From Pararhodobacter sp. CCB-MM2 (GTDB lineage: Bacteria > Pseudomonadota > Alphaproteobacteria > Rhodobacterales > Rhodobacteraceae): a stretch of DNA of 64,000 nt. Both the position numbers and the translations under genes were made by a program. The stretch covers positions 62,001 to 126,000 of the forward strand of contig NZ_LRRR01000006.1 in assembly GCF_001691415.1 (NCBI RefSeq), given 5' to 3'. Below the pieces are notes generated by a model. The model was not told where the DNA came from, did not search any database, and was given only the letters and a program-made list of their open reading frames with translations. Every line of letters begins with the position of its first letter. Position 1 is the stretch's first letter. Of this stretch, positions 36,010 through 44,517 are shown one piece after another.

Positions 36010-37206
36010 TCATTCGACGCGGATCACCACCGCCATCGCGGAATCGCCCGCCGCACAGCCCTGGAACAACCCCGTGCCGCCGCCGCGCATCTCCAGCTCC
36101 TCGATCAGCTCGATCACCCCGCGCAGCCCGGTCGGCCCCTGCGGATGCCCCCAGATCAGCGACGAGCCGTAATTGTTCATCCCCCGCCAATCGATCCCGA
36201 AGGCGCGGGCGAAGGCGATGTCGTTGACCGCGAAAGGGTTGTGCGACTTGATCGCGTCGATCTCGCCGATCCCGATCCCCAACTGATCCAACGCGCGCCT
36301 TGTCGCCTTGATCGGGGCGGCGGGCATGAAGCCCTTCTCCTCTCGCGCCTGCGTCACCGCCAGAAGCGAGACTTTCGGCCCGCCAGCCCTCCCCAACTCC
36401 GCCGCGCGCCCGGCTTCGGCACAGAGCACCAGCCCCGCATTGCCATCCGCCGGATGGGTCTGACCTGCAAACGTCACCGTCCCACCCTCGCGCACCGGCT
36501 TCAGTTTGGCCATCTTCTCGGGGTTCACCGGCTGGATGCCCTGATCGCCCGAGATGGTCCCGACCACCTTGCGGAAGCTCGCATCCGGCAGTTCCAGATC
36601 CGCCATGTAGCGGCGCTGGAAGGCGCGGTCCTCGGCCAAGGCCTGCTGGTATTGGGCATGGCGATGGATCACCAGTTCATGCTGCTCCTCGGTGCCGATC
36701 TCTTCGCGCCGCGCGACATTCTCGGCCGTGTCGACCATCGCGTTCTTGGCCCAAGGATCATGGTTGAAGCTGTCCAGCACCCAGTTCTCGGACGCCCCGG
36801 TGCCCCCCGGCCCGGAGGGCGCGGGGTAGTAGACATGCGCGCCGTTCGACAAACGATCCCCCGCCGCCAGCAGCGCCACGCCGGCATTACCGAGGGCGAT
36901 CTCGCCCGCCGCCGTCGCCAGCAGCCGGGGCCCGGTGGCGCAGGCTTGGTCCAGCGTCGGGCCGGGCAGATGCTCGGCACCGATCAGCGCGGAATACCAG
37001 GGCGCGCCGTAGAAGATGTTGGGCTGGATGACCGTGTAGCCATAGGCGCAATAGTCGAAGACCTCGGGCGAGAGGCCGCGAGCCGCCAGCGCCGTCTTCG
37101 CCACATGGGCGGCGAAATGCACCGAATGGAGGTGGGCGAAGGCGCCCTGCCAACGCGCGAAGGGTGACGACCAATAGCCGCCATAGGGGATGTAGCCGAG
37201 GGCCAT
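36010..37206 (-). CDS. Thiolase family protein (acetyl-CoA acetyltransferase-like)
   Basis: This 398-residue thiolase-fold enzyme has the acyl-carrying Cys89 in LDQACATGP and the C-terminal GHPQGPTG histidine motif. The second catalytic cysteine appears in LFQGCAAGDS. Thiolases cleave 3-ketoacyl-CoA with CoA. The sequence diverges from classical fatty acid thiolases, and the neighbouring CoA ligase and 3-hydroxyacyl-CoA dehydrogenase suggest side-chain removal from aromatic acyl-CoA. The start at 37206 follows the ligase stop by four bases. Confidence 0.85.
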   Translation of the reverse strand: MALGYIPYGGYWSSPFARWQGAFAHLHSVHFAAHVAKTALAARGLSPEVFDYCAYGYTVIQPNIFYGAPWYSALIGAEHLPGPTLDQACATGPRLLATAAGEIALGNAGVALLAAGDRLSNGAHVYYPAPSGPGGTGASENWVLDSFNHDPWAKNAMVDTAENVARREEIGTEEQHELVIHRHAQYQQALAEDRAFQRRYMADLELPDASFRKVVGTISGDQGIQPVNPEKMAKLKPVREGGTVTFAGQTHPADGNAGLVLCAEAGRAAELGRAGGPKVSLLAVTQAREEKGFMPAAPIKATRRALDQLGIGIGEIDAIKSHNPFAVNDIAFARAFGIDWRGMNNYGSSLIWGHPQGPTGLRGVIELIEELEMRGGGTGLFQGCAAGDSAMAVVIRVE

Positions 37207-37210
37207 GTCG

Positions 37211-38992
37211 TCAGACCTTGATCGTCGCCGGGTCGGCATCGTCATAGAGCCGGTCCAGCAGAGCCGCGCGCGTCATCAGAAGCTTGCGGAAGTTGAGGTT
37301 GCCTTTCGCGGTGATCTCGCCTTCGGCCATCGAGGGCGGATCGCGCAGCACCTGCGCGCGACGGATGGCATGGGCCGAGCCCTCGTTCGGGCCGGGTTTC
37401 AGACGGGCGGCGATCTCGGCGGCCTGCGTCACCGCCAGCGCGCCGTCATGGTCCGTGGCACCCGCGCGCAGGGCCTCGGTCGGGACGATCATCACACCCA
37501 CTTCCGCGCGGTCGGCGCCGGTCAGCACCACGTCCTGCGCGAGGCCCTTCAGCTTGCCCAGAACCTCCAGCCGCAGACCCGCCGCGCGGACCCAAGTGCC
37601 GGTGTTGAGCTTGAACTCCTCGGCAATCCGGCCGTCGAATTTCATCCCCTTCGCAATGTCGGCGGGATCGACGAAGCGCATCGCGTCGCCGGTGATGAAA
37701 TAGCCCTCGTCGTCGAAGGCCTCGGCGGTCTTCTCGGGGTCGTTGAGGTAACCCGGCGTGATCGTGTCGCCCTTCACACGGACCTCGAAGCGGTTGTCGT
37801 CATCCGCCGGCACCAGCTTCACCGTCACCTCGGGCAGCGGCACGCCGATGATGCCCGACTGGTCGGTGAACTCGTATTGCAGCAGCGCGGCGGGGGCGGT
37901 TTCGGTCAGGCCCCAGCTGGAGTTGAAGAGCGGCATCTCGCCCCGCACCTCATGCGCCATCGCCTCCAGATCCGCCCAGACATCCTGCGGCAAGGAGGCA
38001 CCAGCATAGAACAGCATGTCGAGATTCTGGAAATACTGCCGCTTGAGCGCCTCGTCCTCCTTCATCGCGTCGCGCAGGACGGCGAAGCCGACCGGCACGT
38101 TGAAGGCGATGGTGGGCGAGACCATCCGCAGGTTCTCGATCGTATGCGCGGCCAGCGCGGGGGTGGGCTTGCCGTTGTCGATATAGAGCGTCCCGCCATT
38201 CGACAGCACGAGGTTGAAATTATGCGAGCCGCCGAAGACGTGGTTCCACGGCAGCCAGTCCAGCAGCACCGGAGGCTTGGCCGACAGGAAGGGGAAGGCC
38301 ACGCTGAGCATCGCCTGATTGACGCACATCATCCGCTGCGTGGTGACCACGCCCTTGGGATGCGAGGTCGAGCCCGAGGTCAGCAGGTATTTCGCCACGG
38401 TATCCGGCCCGACCTTGGCATTGAGCGCGCTCACATCGCCCTCACCGGCCAGCAGTTCCGCGAAGGGCGTGCCGATGTCGCCGTTGCTGACCACCTTCTC
38501 GCAGCCATCGAACACCGGCAGGGCCAGCGCGGGGCCGTAGCGGATGGCGTCGTCGGCGAAGACCATGCGCGGCGCGATCATGCCGGCGATACGCTCCAGC
38601 ACCGGATGCGCGCCGGGAATGAGGGCGTATTGCTCGGCCACCGGGACCGTCGGCACGCCGATATACTGCGCGGCGAGCGTCAGCAGCGCGTGGTCGACAC
38701 CGTTGCCGCTGATGATCAGGATCGGCGTCTCAGCCCCCATCCCGCGCGCGGCCAGCGAGGCGGCAATGGCCTTCACCTGCGCCAGCGCCTTCGCATAGGT
38801 GACCTCGCGCCAGCCGGGGCCCTGGCGTTCGGCCACGAAGATGCGGTCCGGTGCCTCGGCGGCCCAATGCTCCAGCCAATCGGTAGAGCAGCGCACCACC
38901 GGGCCAAGGGGCCAGCCACTGGTCAGCAGGATCGAGCCATCCGGGCGATCCTCGCGCAGCGCCTTATGGGCGCGATATTTCCCCTGCGTCAT
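37211..38992 (-). CDS. Feruloyl-CoA synthase-like AMP-binding ligase
   Basis: This 593-residue ANL-superfamily ligase has the AMP-binding TSGSTSHPKGV, the SWGLTETAP adenine-binding loop, TGDAMRFVDP and the C-terminal lysine region ITAKGNLNFRK. Length and the N-terminal RPDGSILLTSGWPLGPVVRCSTDWLEHWAAEAPDRIFVAER match feruloyl-CoA synthases. These activate ferulate, p-coumarate or caffeate with ATP and CoA. The exact acid is inferred. It overlaps the upstream MarR gene by 29 bases and leads into the thiolase gene. Confidence 0.87.
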   Translation of the reverse strand: MTQGKYRAHKALREDRPDGSILLTSGWPLGPVVRCSTDWLEHWAAEAPDRIFVAERQGPGWREVTYAKALAQVKAIAASLAARGMGAETPILIISGNGVDHALLTLAAQYIGVPTVPVAEQYALIPGAHPVLERIAGMIAPRMVFADDAIRYGPALALPVFDGCEKVVSNGDIGTPFAELLAGEGDVSALNAKVGPDTVAKYLLTSGSTSHPKGVVTTQRMMCVNQAMLSVAFPFLSAKPPVLLDWLPWNHVFGGSHNFNLVLSNGGTLYIDNGKPTPALAAHTIENLRMVSPTIAFNVPVGFAVLRDAMKEDEALKRQYFQNLDMLFYAGASLPQDVWADLEAMAHEVRGEMPLFNSSWGLTETAPAALLQYEFTDQSGIIGVPLPEVTVKLVPADDDNRFEVRVKGDTITPGYLNDPEKTAEAFDDEGYFITGDAMRFVDPADIAKGMKFDGRIAEEFKLNTGTWVRAAGLRLEVLGKLKGLAQDVVLTGADRAEVGVMIVPTEALRAGATDHDGALAVTQAAEIAARLKPGPNEGSAHAIRRAQVLRDPPSMAEGEITAKGNLNFRKLLMTRAALLDRLYDDADPATIKV

Positions 38993-39437
38993 CCGAACTC
39001 CTCCCGTTCGATTCGATCTGCCGCAAGGCGCGGTGCAGGGCTGCGCGTTCCTCAGCGCTCAGCCCCCGCGCCATGCGGGCATCATGCTCGGCCACGGCCT
39101 GACCGGCGCGGTCGCACAAGCGCCGCCCCTTCAGCGTGACCTTCAATTCGTAAGCGCGCCGGTCGTCGCGGGCGCGGGTGCGCGTCACCAGATCCATCCC
39201 CTCGAGCTCGTCGAGGATCAGCACCAGATTGGGACGCTCGATCATCAGAACCTCGGCCAGCCGCGATTGCCGCAGGCCGGGGTTGTCGCGGATCACCGTC
39301 AGGACCGAGAAGGTCAGCATCCGCAGGCCAAAGGGCTGAAGCGTCGCGTTCACATCCGACTGGATCGCCGTGAACGCGCGCTTCATGTCGTAGCCCATGA
39401 AGGCCCGCAAACTGGAATCGGCCGGGCTGTCGCCCAT
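38964..39437 (-). CDS. MarR family transcriptional regulator (hydroxycinnamate-type operon)
   Basis: This 157-residue MarR winged-helix protein has the wing and recognition helix region visible as LRQSRLAEVLMIERPNLVLILDELEGMDLVTRTRARDDRRAYELKVTLKGR. It is encoded inside the ligase operon, its ATG sharing a base with the SDR stop. MarR proteins in hydroxycinnamate operons (CouR, FerC type) are repressors released by the acyl-CoA product. The dyad over the operon promoter at 40217-40247 is its likely target. Confidence 0.9.
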   Translation of the reverse strand: MGDSPADSSLRAFMGYDMKRAFTAIQSDVNATLQPFGLRMLTFSVLTVIRDNPGLRQSRLAEVLMIERPNLVLILDELEGMDLVTRTRARDDRRAYELKVTLKGRRLCDRAGQAVAEHDARMARGLSAEERAALHRALRQIESNGRSSDDAGEISRP

Positions 39438-40201
39438 CAGCGCGGCGGCAGGCGGGTGGCGCCGTCGAGGCGGATCACCTCGCCGTTCAGATACGGGTTC
39501 TCGACGATCTGCGCGACCATCAGGCCGTATTCCGACGGATGCCCCAGCCGGTCCGGGAAGGGGATGTTGGCGACGATCTGGCGCGTCGTCTCCTCGGGCA
39601 GGCTTTCCATCATCGGCGTGTTGAACAGGCCCGGCGCGATGGCCATCACCCGGATGCCCGACCGCGCCAGTTCCCGCGCGGCGGGCAGCGACATGGCGGC
39701 GATCCCGCCCTTAGAGGCCGAATAGGCCGCCTGACCGACCTGACCGTCCTGATAGGCGGCGGAGGCGGTGTTGATCACCACGCCACGCTCGCCCCCCTCC
39801 AGCGGATCCTGCGCCTGCATGCCGCGCACGGCATAGGACATGACATTGTAGGAGCCGATCAGATTGACGCGGATCACCTTCTCGAACAGGTCGATGGAGA
39901 GCTTCCCCTCACGCCCGACGATGCGCGCGGCGACACCGATCCCGGCGCAGTTCACGGCAACGCGGGGCATCGCGCCGAGGCCTTCCTCGACGCGGGCGAA
40001 GGCGGCTTCGACGGCAGCAGCATCGCCCACATCGGCCTGCACGGCCAGACCGCCGATCTCGGCGGCGACGGCTTCGGCGCGGGCGAGGTCGAAGTCCAGC
40101 ACGGCAACCTTGGCCCCACGCGAGGCCAGAAGGCGGGCCGTTGCCGCGCCCAGACCGCTGCCACCGCCCGTCACAAGGGCAATCTGTCCGTCGATGTTCA
40201 T
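39437..40201 (-). CDS. 3-hydroxyacyl-CoA dehydrogenase type-2-like SDR
   Basis: This 254-residue short-chain dehydrogenase has TGGGSGLG at about 11-18, NCAGIGVA, catalytic Ser in NTASAAYQDGQVGQAAYSASKGG with the YSASK pair, and APGLFNTPM. The stretch VAARIVGREGKLSIDLFEKVIRVNLIGSYNV matches HSD10-type 3-hydroxyacyl-CoA dehydrogenases. With the CoA ligase and thiolase it would give steps 1, 3 and 4 of beta-oxidation; the enoyl-CoA hydratase is not in this operon. It is the first gene, with GGGAGGGG ahead of the ATG. Confidence 0.88.
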   Translation of the reverse strand: MNIDGQIALVTGGGSGLGAATARLLASRGAKVAVLDFDLARAEAVAAEIGGLAVQADVGDAAAVEAAFARVEEGLGAMPRVAVNCAGIGVAARIVGREGKLSIDLFEKVIRVNLIGSYNVMSYAVRGMQAQDPLEGGERGVVINTASAAYQDGQVGQAAYSASKGGIAAMSLPAARELARSGIRVMAIAPGLFNTPMMESLPEETTRQIVANIPFPDRLGHPSEYGLMVAQIVENPYLNGEVIRLDGATRLPPR

Positions 40202-40216
40202 GAAACCCCTCCCAAG

Positions 40217-40261
40217 GTTATGCTTGATATTGATTACAAGACATAACTGTTTTCGTGTCAA
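40217..40261 (-). promoter_or_regulatory. Promoter and MarR-type operator of the SDR-marR-ligase-thiolase operon
   Basis: On the minus strand TTGACA (40256-40261) and TGTAAT (40233-40238) are 17 bases apart, a near-consensus sigma-70 promoter. A dyad, GTTATGCTTG-N10-CAAGACATAAC (40217-40247), covers the -10 box, the place where a repressor would block polymerase. The right arm has one extra base. Confidence 0.7.
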
Positions 40262-40333
40262 GGATTCTGGCGACAGACCGCAATGGAAACGGGGACCCAA
40301 AGGCCCCCGCAACATCCGTCCTCGGACCCAAGG

Positions 40334-41647
40334 TCAGGGGATCAGGAACAACGTGATCGCCGGGAAGGCCACGAGGATGCCGACGCGGATCAGGTCCGAC
40401 ATGACGAACCACGACACGGCCTTGTAGGTGTGGGTCATCGGCGTCTTGCGGTCCATCGCGTTGATGATGAACAGGTTCATCCCCACGGGTGGCGTGATCA
40501 AGCCGGTCTCCACCACGATCAGCACGAGGATGCCGAACCAGATCGCCACATGCTCGGGCGACATGCCGAAATCGAGCGCCATCATCATCGGGAAGAAGAT
40601 CGGGATGGTCAGCAGGATCATCGACAGGCTGTCCATGACGCAGCCCAGCACGAGGTAAATCGCAAGGATCAGCAGCAGCACCGCGACCGGCGGCAGGCCG
40701 AGGCTGACCACCCATTCGCTCAGCGCGTTGGGAACCTGCGTCCGGGCGAGGAAGCCGTTGTAGAAGGCCGCGCCGAAGACGATGAAGAAGATCATCGCCG
40801 AGGACCGCGCGGTCGAGGTGAAGCTCTCGAGCATGGTCTTGAAGTTCAGCCCGCGGTTGGCCAGCGCAATCAGGCCCGTGCCCAGCGCACCGACGGCCGC
40901 GCCTTCGGTGGGCGTGAAGACACCGCCATAGATGCCGCCGACCACGGCGAGGAAGACCAGCAGCACCGGCCAGACCTGCCACAGCAGCTTGAAGCGCTCG
41001 GCCATCGGGACGCGCTCGGCGGTGCCGGCGCGTTCGGGGTAGAGGCGGACATAGACCGAGATGACGATCATGTAGCCGATGGCGGCAAGGATGCCCGGCG
41101 CGAAGGCCGCAAGGAACAGCTTGGCGATGTTCTGCTCGGCGAGGATGGCATAGATCACCAGCACGACCGAGGGCGGGATCAGGATGCCCAAAGTGCCGCC
41201 CGCTGCCAGAAGCGCGGTCGAGATGCCGCCGTCATAGCCGAAGCGCTTCAGCTCGGGCAGGGCGACGCGGCCCATGGTGGCGGCGGTGGCGAGGGACGAG
41301 CCGCAGATCGCGCCGAACCCCGCGCAGGAGGCGACGGCGGCGATGCCGACCCCGCCCTTGCGATGGCCGACGAAGGCCTCGGCCGCCTTGAACAGCGCCT
41401 TCGACATGCCGCCGATGGTGGCGAAATAGCCCATCAGCAGGAACATCGGCACCACGGCCAAGGATTCACTGGCGAAGGTCGAATAGGCGGCGTTCTTCAG
41501 CTGCGCCATGGGCACGCGGGTCGAGCCGTCGATGATCCAGTAGCCGGCGAAACCGGTGACGAACATTGACAGGCCGATCGGCACGCGGACGAAGATCAGG
41601 CCCAGCAGGACCGGGAAGGACAGAAGTCCGATCGCAAGGTTGCTCAA
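40334..41647 (-). CDS. dctM: TRAP transporter large permease (DctM-like)
   Basis: This 437-residue, 12-span type permease forms the transport channel of a tripartite ATP-independent periplasmic transporter. Family segments are SNLAIGLLSFPVLLGLIFVRVPIGLSMFVTG at the start, GAICGSSLATAATMGRVALPEL, AAGGTLGILIPPSVVLVIYAI and the C-terminal TPPVGMNLFIINAMD. The start is taken as TTG at 41647 (TTGAGCAAC), overlapping the dctQ stop in the form TTGA; no ATG or GTG gives this N-terminus. It ends the operon and lies upstream of the hydroxycinnamate-type promoter. Confidence 0.9.
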   Translation of the reverse strand: MSNLAIGLLSFPVLLGLIFVRVPIGLSMFVTGFAGYWIIDGSTRVPMAQLKNAAYSTFASESLAVVPMFLLMGYFATIGGMSKALFKAAEAFVGHRKGGVGIAAVASCAGFGAICGSSLATAATMGRVALPELKRFGYDGGISTALLAAGGTLGILIPPSVVLVIYAILAEQNIAKLFLAAFAPGILAAIGYMIVISVYVRLYPERAGTAERVPMAERFKLLWQVWPVLLVFLAVVGGIYGGVFTPTEGAAVGALGTGLIALANRGLNFKTMLESFTSTARSSAMIFFIVFGAAFYNGFLARTQVPNALSEWVVSLGLPPVAVLLLILAIYLVLGCVMDSLSMILLTIPIFFPMMMALDFGMSPEHVAIWFGILVLIVVETGLITPPVGMNLFIINAMDRKTPMTHTYKAVSWFVMSDLIRVGILVAFPAITLFLIP

Positions 41648-42237
41648 TGGTCTGCTCCGGCGCTGGCGACGAGGGTCTGGTTGGTGAAGGCCTCGACGAT
41701 CCGGACGATCGCCATGTAGACGGCAATGACGGCGGTGGCGATGGCGGGGACGAGCGCCACGGCATAGTTCCACCACAGCGGATACTGCAGAAGGAAGGTC
41801 GTCGAGCGGCGGCGTTGCAGGGTTGTCATGCCCTCGTAGAGCTGGATCGCCACATAGACGAGCGCCACGGCAAACAGGATCTCGATGAACATCTGCAGCC
41901 AGCGCAGTTTTTGCTGGCTCAGGCTGGCGGTGAACACGTCGACGGTCGCGTGACCGGCGGTGATCTGACACCAGCCGAGGAAGCAGAAGACCGAGAAGGC
42001 CATGCCCGCGACGACGAGTTCATAATCCCCGTAGATCGGGCCGACACCGGCATCGAGCAGCGACTGCGCCAGCCCCGGCGCGGTCGATTGCATCCACGCG
42101 GAGTGCAGCAGGTCCGAGGCCTCGCGGCCCAGGATCGACAGGCAGATCATCAGGATGAGGATGGCGAGGGTCAGCCCGCCGATAACGGCCATCAGCCAGG
42201 CAACGCCGTGGATCGCCTTGTGTATCGTTCTGAACAT
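41644..42237 (-). CDS. dctQ: TRAP transporter small permease (DctQ-like)
   Basis: This 197-residue protein has four membrane spans, as expected for DctQ, with the family pattern WLMAVIGGLTLAILILMICLSILGREASD near the N-terminus and FSVFCFLGWCQITAGHATVDVFTASLSQQKLRWLQMF in the middle. It forms the membrane complex with DctM. It follows the binding-protein gene after 99 bases that contain a strong hairpin. Confidence 0.89.
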   Translation of the reverse strand: MFRTIHKAIHGVAWLMAVIGGLTLAILILMICLSILGREASDLLHSAWMQSTAPGLAQSLLDAGVGPIYGDYELVVAGMAFSVFCFLGWCQITAGHATVDVFTASLSQQKLRWLQMFIEILFAVALVYVAIQLYEGMTTLQRRRSTTFLLQYPLWWNYAVALVPAIATAVIAVYMAIVRIVEAFTNQTLVASAGADH

Positions 42238-42286
42238 GGTTCGGTTCCCGTCCCCGGCCGGTTGATCCGACCGCCCTTATTCTGGT

Positions 42287-42317
42287 GCCGCCGCGCCGCA
42301 ACAACCGGCGCGGCGGC
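42287..42317 (-). terminator. Hairpin between the TRAP binding-protein gene and dctQ
   Basis: A perfect 12-bp GC-only stem (GCCGCCGCGCCG / CGGCGCGGCGGC) with a seven-base loop lies 20 bases after the binding-protein stop. There is no U tract. It likely reduces permease expression relative to the binding protein. Confidence 0.68.
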
Positions 42318-42336
42318 GGGTTCATTCCCGCAGGAC

Positions 42337-43386
42337 TCAGTGCGAGGCGATGTACTCGTCCATCAGGCCGCGGGCTTCGTCGATCAGCGCTTGACCGTCG
42401 ATGCCCTGCTCCAGCATGTCGGCAACCCATTCGTCATAGACGGGCTGCGCAGCCTGGCGCCATTCCATCACGTTGTCTTCCGAGATGGTGATGATGTTGT
42501 TGCCATGCTCGACCGCCAGCTGACGGGCCGGGCCATCCGAATCCGCCTGCGTGCCGCCGGCGAAGACCGAGAAGTCCAGACCCGAATGCGCGTCGATGAT
42601 GGCGCGCAGGTCGTCGGGCATGCCCTCATAGACGTCGCGGTTCATCGCCAGCGTGAAGGTTACGGTGTAGGGATACGAGTTCTCGAATTCGGTGTGGTTG
42701 TTCACCAGCTCGGCCACGCGCAGGGCGGTGGTCACTTCCCACGGGATCACCGCGCCGTCGATCACGCCGCGCGACAGGCTTTCCGGGATCATCGTGACCG
42801 GCAGACCGATCGGCTCGGCGCCGAGGATCTCCAGCAGCTGGCCGACCATGCGCGACGGCGTGCGCAGCTTCAGGCCCTGCATGTCGGCGATCTGCTCGAC
42901 CGGGCGGTTGGTGTGCAGCACGCCGGGGCCGTGCACCCAGGTACCGATCAGGTGGACGTCCTGATAATCGGTCTCGGCCATATGCTCTTCGAACATCTGC
43001 CAATAGGCGGCCGAGGCCGCGCGGGCGTCCTGCACGAAGAACGGCAGTTCGAACACTTCCGAGCGCGGGAAGCGGCCCGGCGTGAAGCCGTTCACGGTCC
43101 AGGCGAGGTCGGCGATGCCGTCGATGACCTGATCCATCAGCTCGGGCGGAGTGCCGCCCAGCGCCATGGCCGGGTAACGCTCGATGACGATACGGCCGTT
43201 CGATTCAGCCTCGATCTGGTCTGCCCAGACATCGAGAACCAGATGCGGAACGTTGGCCTGCGGAGGCAGGAACTGATGCAAACGCAGGGTGACTTCCTGC
43301 GCCAATGCCGAGCCCGCGCCCAGCGCGGCAAGGGTCCCGAGGGCACCACCAACGGCAAGCCCCATGAAATTCCGACGAGTCGACAT
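42337..43386 (-). CDS. TRAP transporter substrate-binding protein DctP, paralogue 1 (Tat-like signal)
   Basis: This 349-residue periplasmic binding protein of the DctP family captures an organic acid for DctQM. The N-terminus reads STRRNFMGLAVGGALGTLAALGAGSALAQ, a signal peptide with a twin-arginine-like motif. The mature domain has TPPELMDQVIDGIADLAWTVNGFTPGRFPRSEVFELPF and the family arginine in LKLRTPSRMVG. It is closely related along its whole length to the next gene upstream in the operon. The start at 43386 has GAGGGAGGAAAG before it. The ligand is probably an aromatic acid, judging by the gentisate genes beside it. Confidence 0.9.
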   Translation of the reverse strand: MSTRRNFMGLAVGGALGTLAALGAGSALAQEVTLRLHQFLPPQANVPHLVLDVWADQIEAESNGRIVIERYPAMALGGTPPELMDQVIDGIADLAWTVNGFTPGRFPRSEVFELPFFVQDARAASAAYWQMFEEHMAETDYQDVHLIGTWVHGPGVLHTNRPVEQIADMQGLKLRTPSRMVGQLLEILGAEPIGLPVTMIPESLSRGVIDGAVIPWEVTTALRVAELVNNHTEFENSYPYTVTFTLAMNRDVYEGMPDDLRAIIDAHSGLDFSVFAGGTQADSDGPARQLAVEHGNNIITISEDNVMEWRQAAQPVYDEWVADMLEQGIDGQALIDEARGLMDEYIASH

Positions 43387-43429
43387 GCTTTCCTCCCTCA
43401 TGTCCGCTCCGGCGTCAGCCGGTATGCAA

Positions 43430-43454
43430 GGGGCGCGGCATGACGCCACGCCCC
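43430..43454 (-). terminator. Imperfect hairpin between the two TRAP binding-protein genes
   Basis: GGGGCGCGGC and GCCACGCCCC pair over ten positions with one mismatch around a five-base loop, 25 bases after the upstream binding-protein stop. Confidence 0.5.
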
Positions 43455-43479
43455 AGTTCTTACGCGGATCGCACGGAAA

Positions 43480-44517
43480 TCAGTGCGAGTCCTCGTATTC
43501 CGTCATCAGCGCACGGGCTTCGTCGATCAGCGCCTGACCGTCGAGACCGCGGCTGTCCATGTCGGCGACCCAGTTCGCATAGAGCGGCTCGACAACGTCG
43601 CGCCATTCCTGGGCGTCCTCTTCCGACACGGTGATGATGTTGTTGCCCCGATCCACGGCGACCTGACGGGCCGGGCCGTCCGCATCGGCCTGCGTGCCGC
43701 CGGCGAAGATCGAGAATTCCAGACCCGAGTTCTGGTCGATGACCTGCTGCAGGTCCTCGGGCAGCGAGTCGTAGACATCCTGGTTCATCGCGAACGAGAA
43801 GGTCAGCACGTACAGCGCCGGGCCCTCGATCTCGGTGTGGTTGTCGACCAGCTCGGCGACGCGCAGGGCGGTGGTCACTTCCCACGGGATCGTGGTGCCG
43901 TCGATCACGCCGCGCGACAGCGCTTCCGGCACGCCCGACACGGGCAGGCCGACCGCTTCGGCACCGACGAGCGCCAGCAGGTCATTCACGCCGCGCGAGC
44001 CGCCGCGGATCTTCATGCCCTGCAGGTCCGAGGGATGCGCAACCGGGCGGTTGGTGTGGAACATGCCGGGGCCGTGGACCCACATGCCCAGCATGTGCAC
44101 GCCGGCGAAATCGTCCTGCATGCGCTCTTCGTACATCTGCCACAGGGCCGACGAGGCGGCACGGGCATTTTCCACCATGAAGGGCAGCTCGAAGACTTCG
44201 GTCTGCGGGAAGCGGCCGGGGGTGTAGCCGTTCACGGTCCAGATGATGTCGGCAACGCCGTCCATGACCTGATCCATCAGTTCGGGCGGGGTGCCGCCCA
44301 GCGCCATCGAGGCGTAACGCTCGATCTCGATCCGGCCGCCGGAATCACGCTCGACGTTGTCAGCCCAGACATCGAGCACATCGCGCGGGACGTTGGCCTG
44401 CGCCGGCAGGAACTGGTGCATGCGCAGGGTGAATTCCTGCGCGCTTGCCGTTCCGGCGGTCACTGCCATCACGGCAGCGGCGCCCATCAGGCCGAGAATA
44501 GTGGTCCGCTTGGTCAT
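43480..44517 (-). CDS. TRAP transporter substrate-binding protein DctP, paralogue 2 (Sec signal)
   Basis: This 345-residue DctP-family binding protein has a plain Sec signal peptide (TKRTTILGLMGAAAVMAVTAGTASAQ) with no twin arginine. The mature part (WTVNGYTPGRFPQTEVFELPF, MKIRGGSRGVNDLLALVGAEAVGLPVSGVPEALSRGVIDGTTIPWEVTTALRVAELV) aligns without large gaps to paralogue 1 but differs in the ligand-facing stretch after the IRGG arginine. GGGAGGAG precedes the ATG at 44517. It is the first gene of the TRAP operon. Confidence 0.9.
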   Translation of the reverse strand: MTKRTTILGLMGAAAVMAVTAGTASAQEFTLRMHQFLPAQANVPRDVLDVWADNVERDSGGRIEIERYASMALGGTPPELMDQVMDGVADIIWTVNGYTPGRFPQTEVFELPFMVENARAASSALWQMYEERMQDDFAGVHMLGMWVHGPGMFHTNRPVAHPSDLQGMKIRGGSRGVNDLLALVGAEAVGLPVSGVPEALSRGVIDGTTIPWEVTTALRVAELVDNHTEIEGPALYVLTFSFAMNQDVYDSLPEDLQQVIDQNSGLEFSIFAGGTQADADGPARQVAVDRGNNIITVSEEDAQEWRDVVEPLYANWVADMDSRGLDGQALIDEARALMTEYEDSH

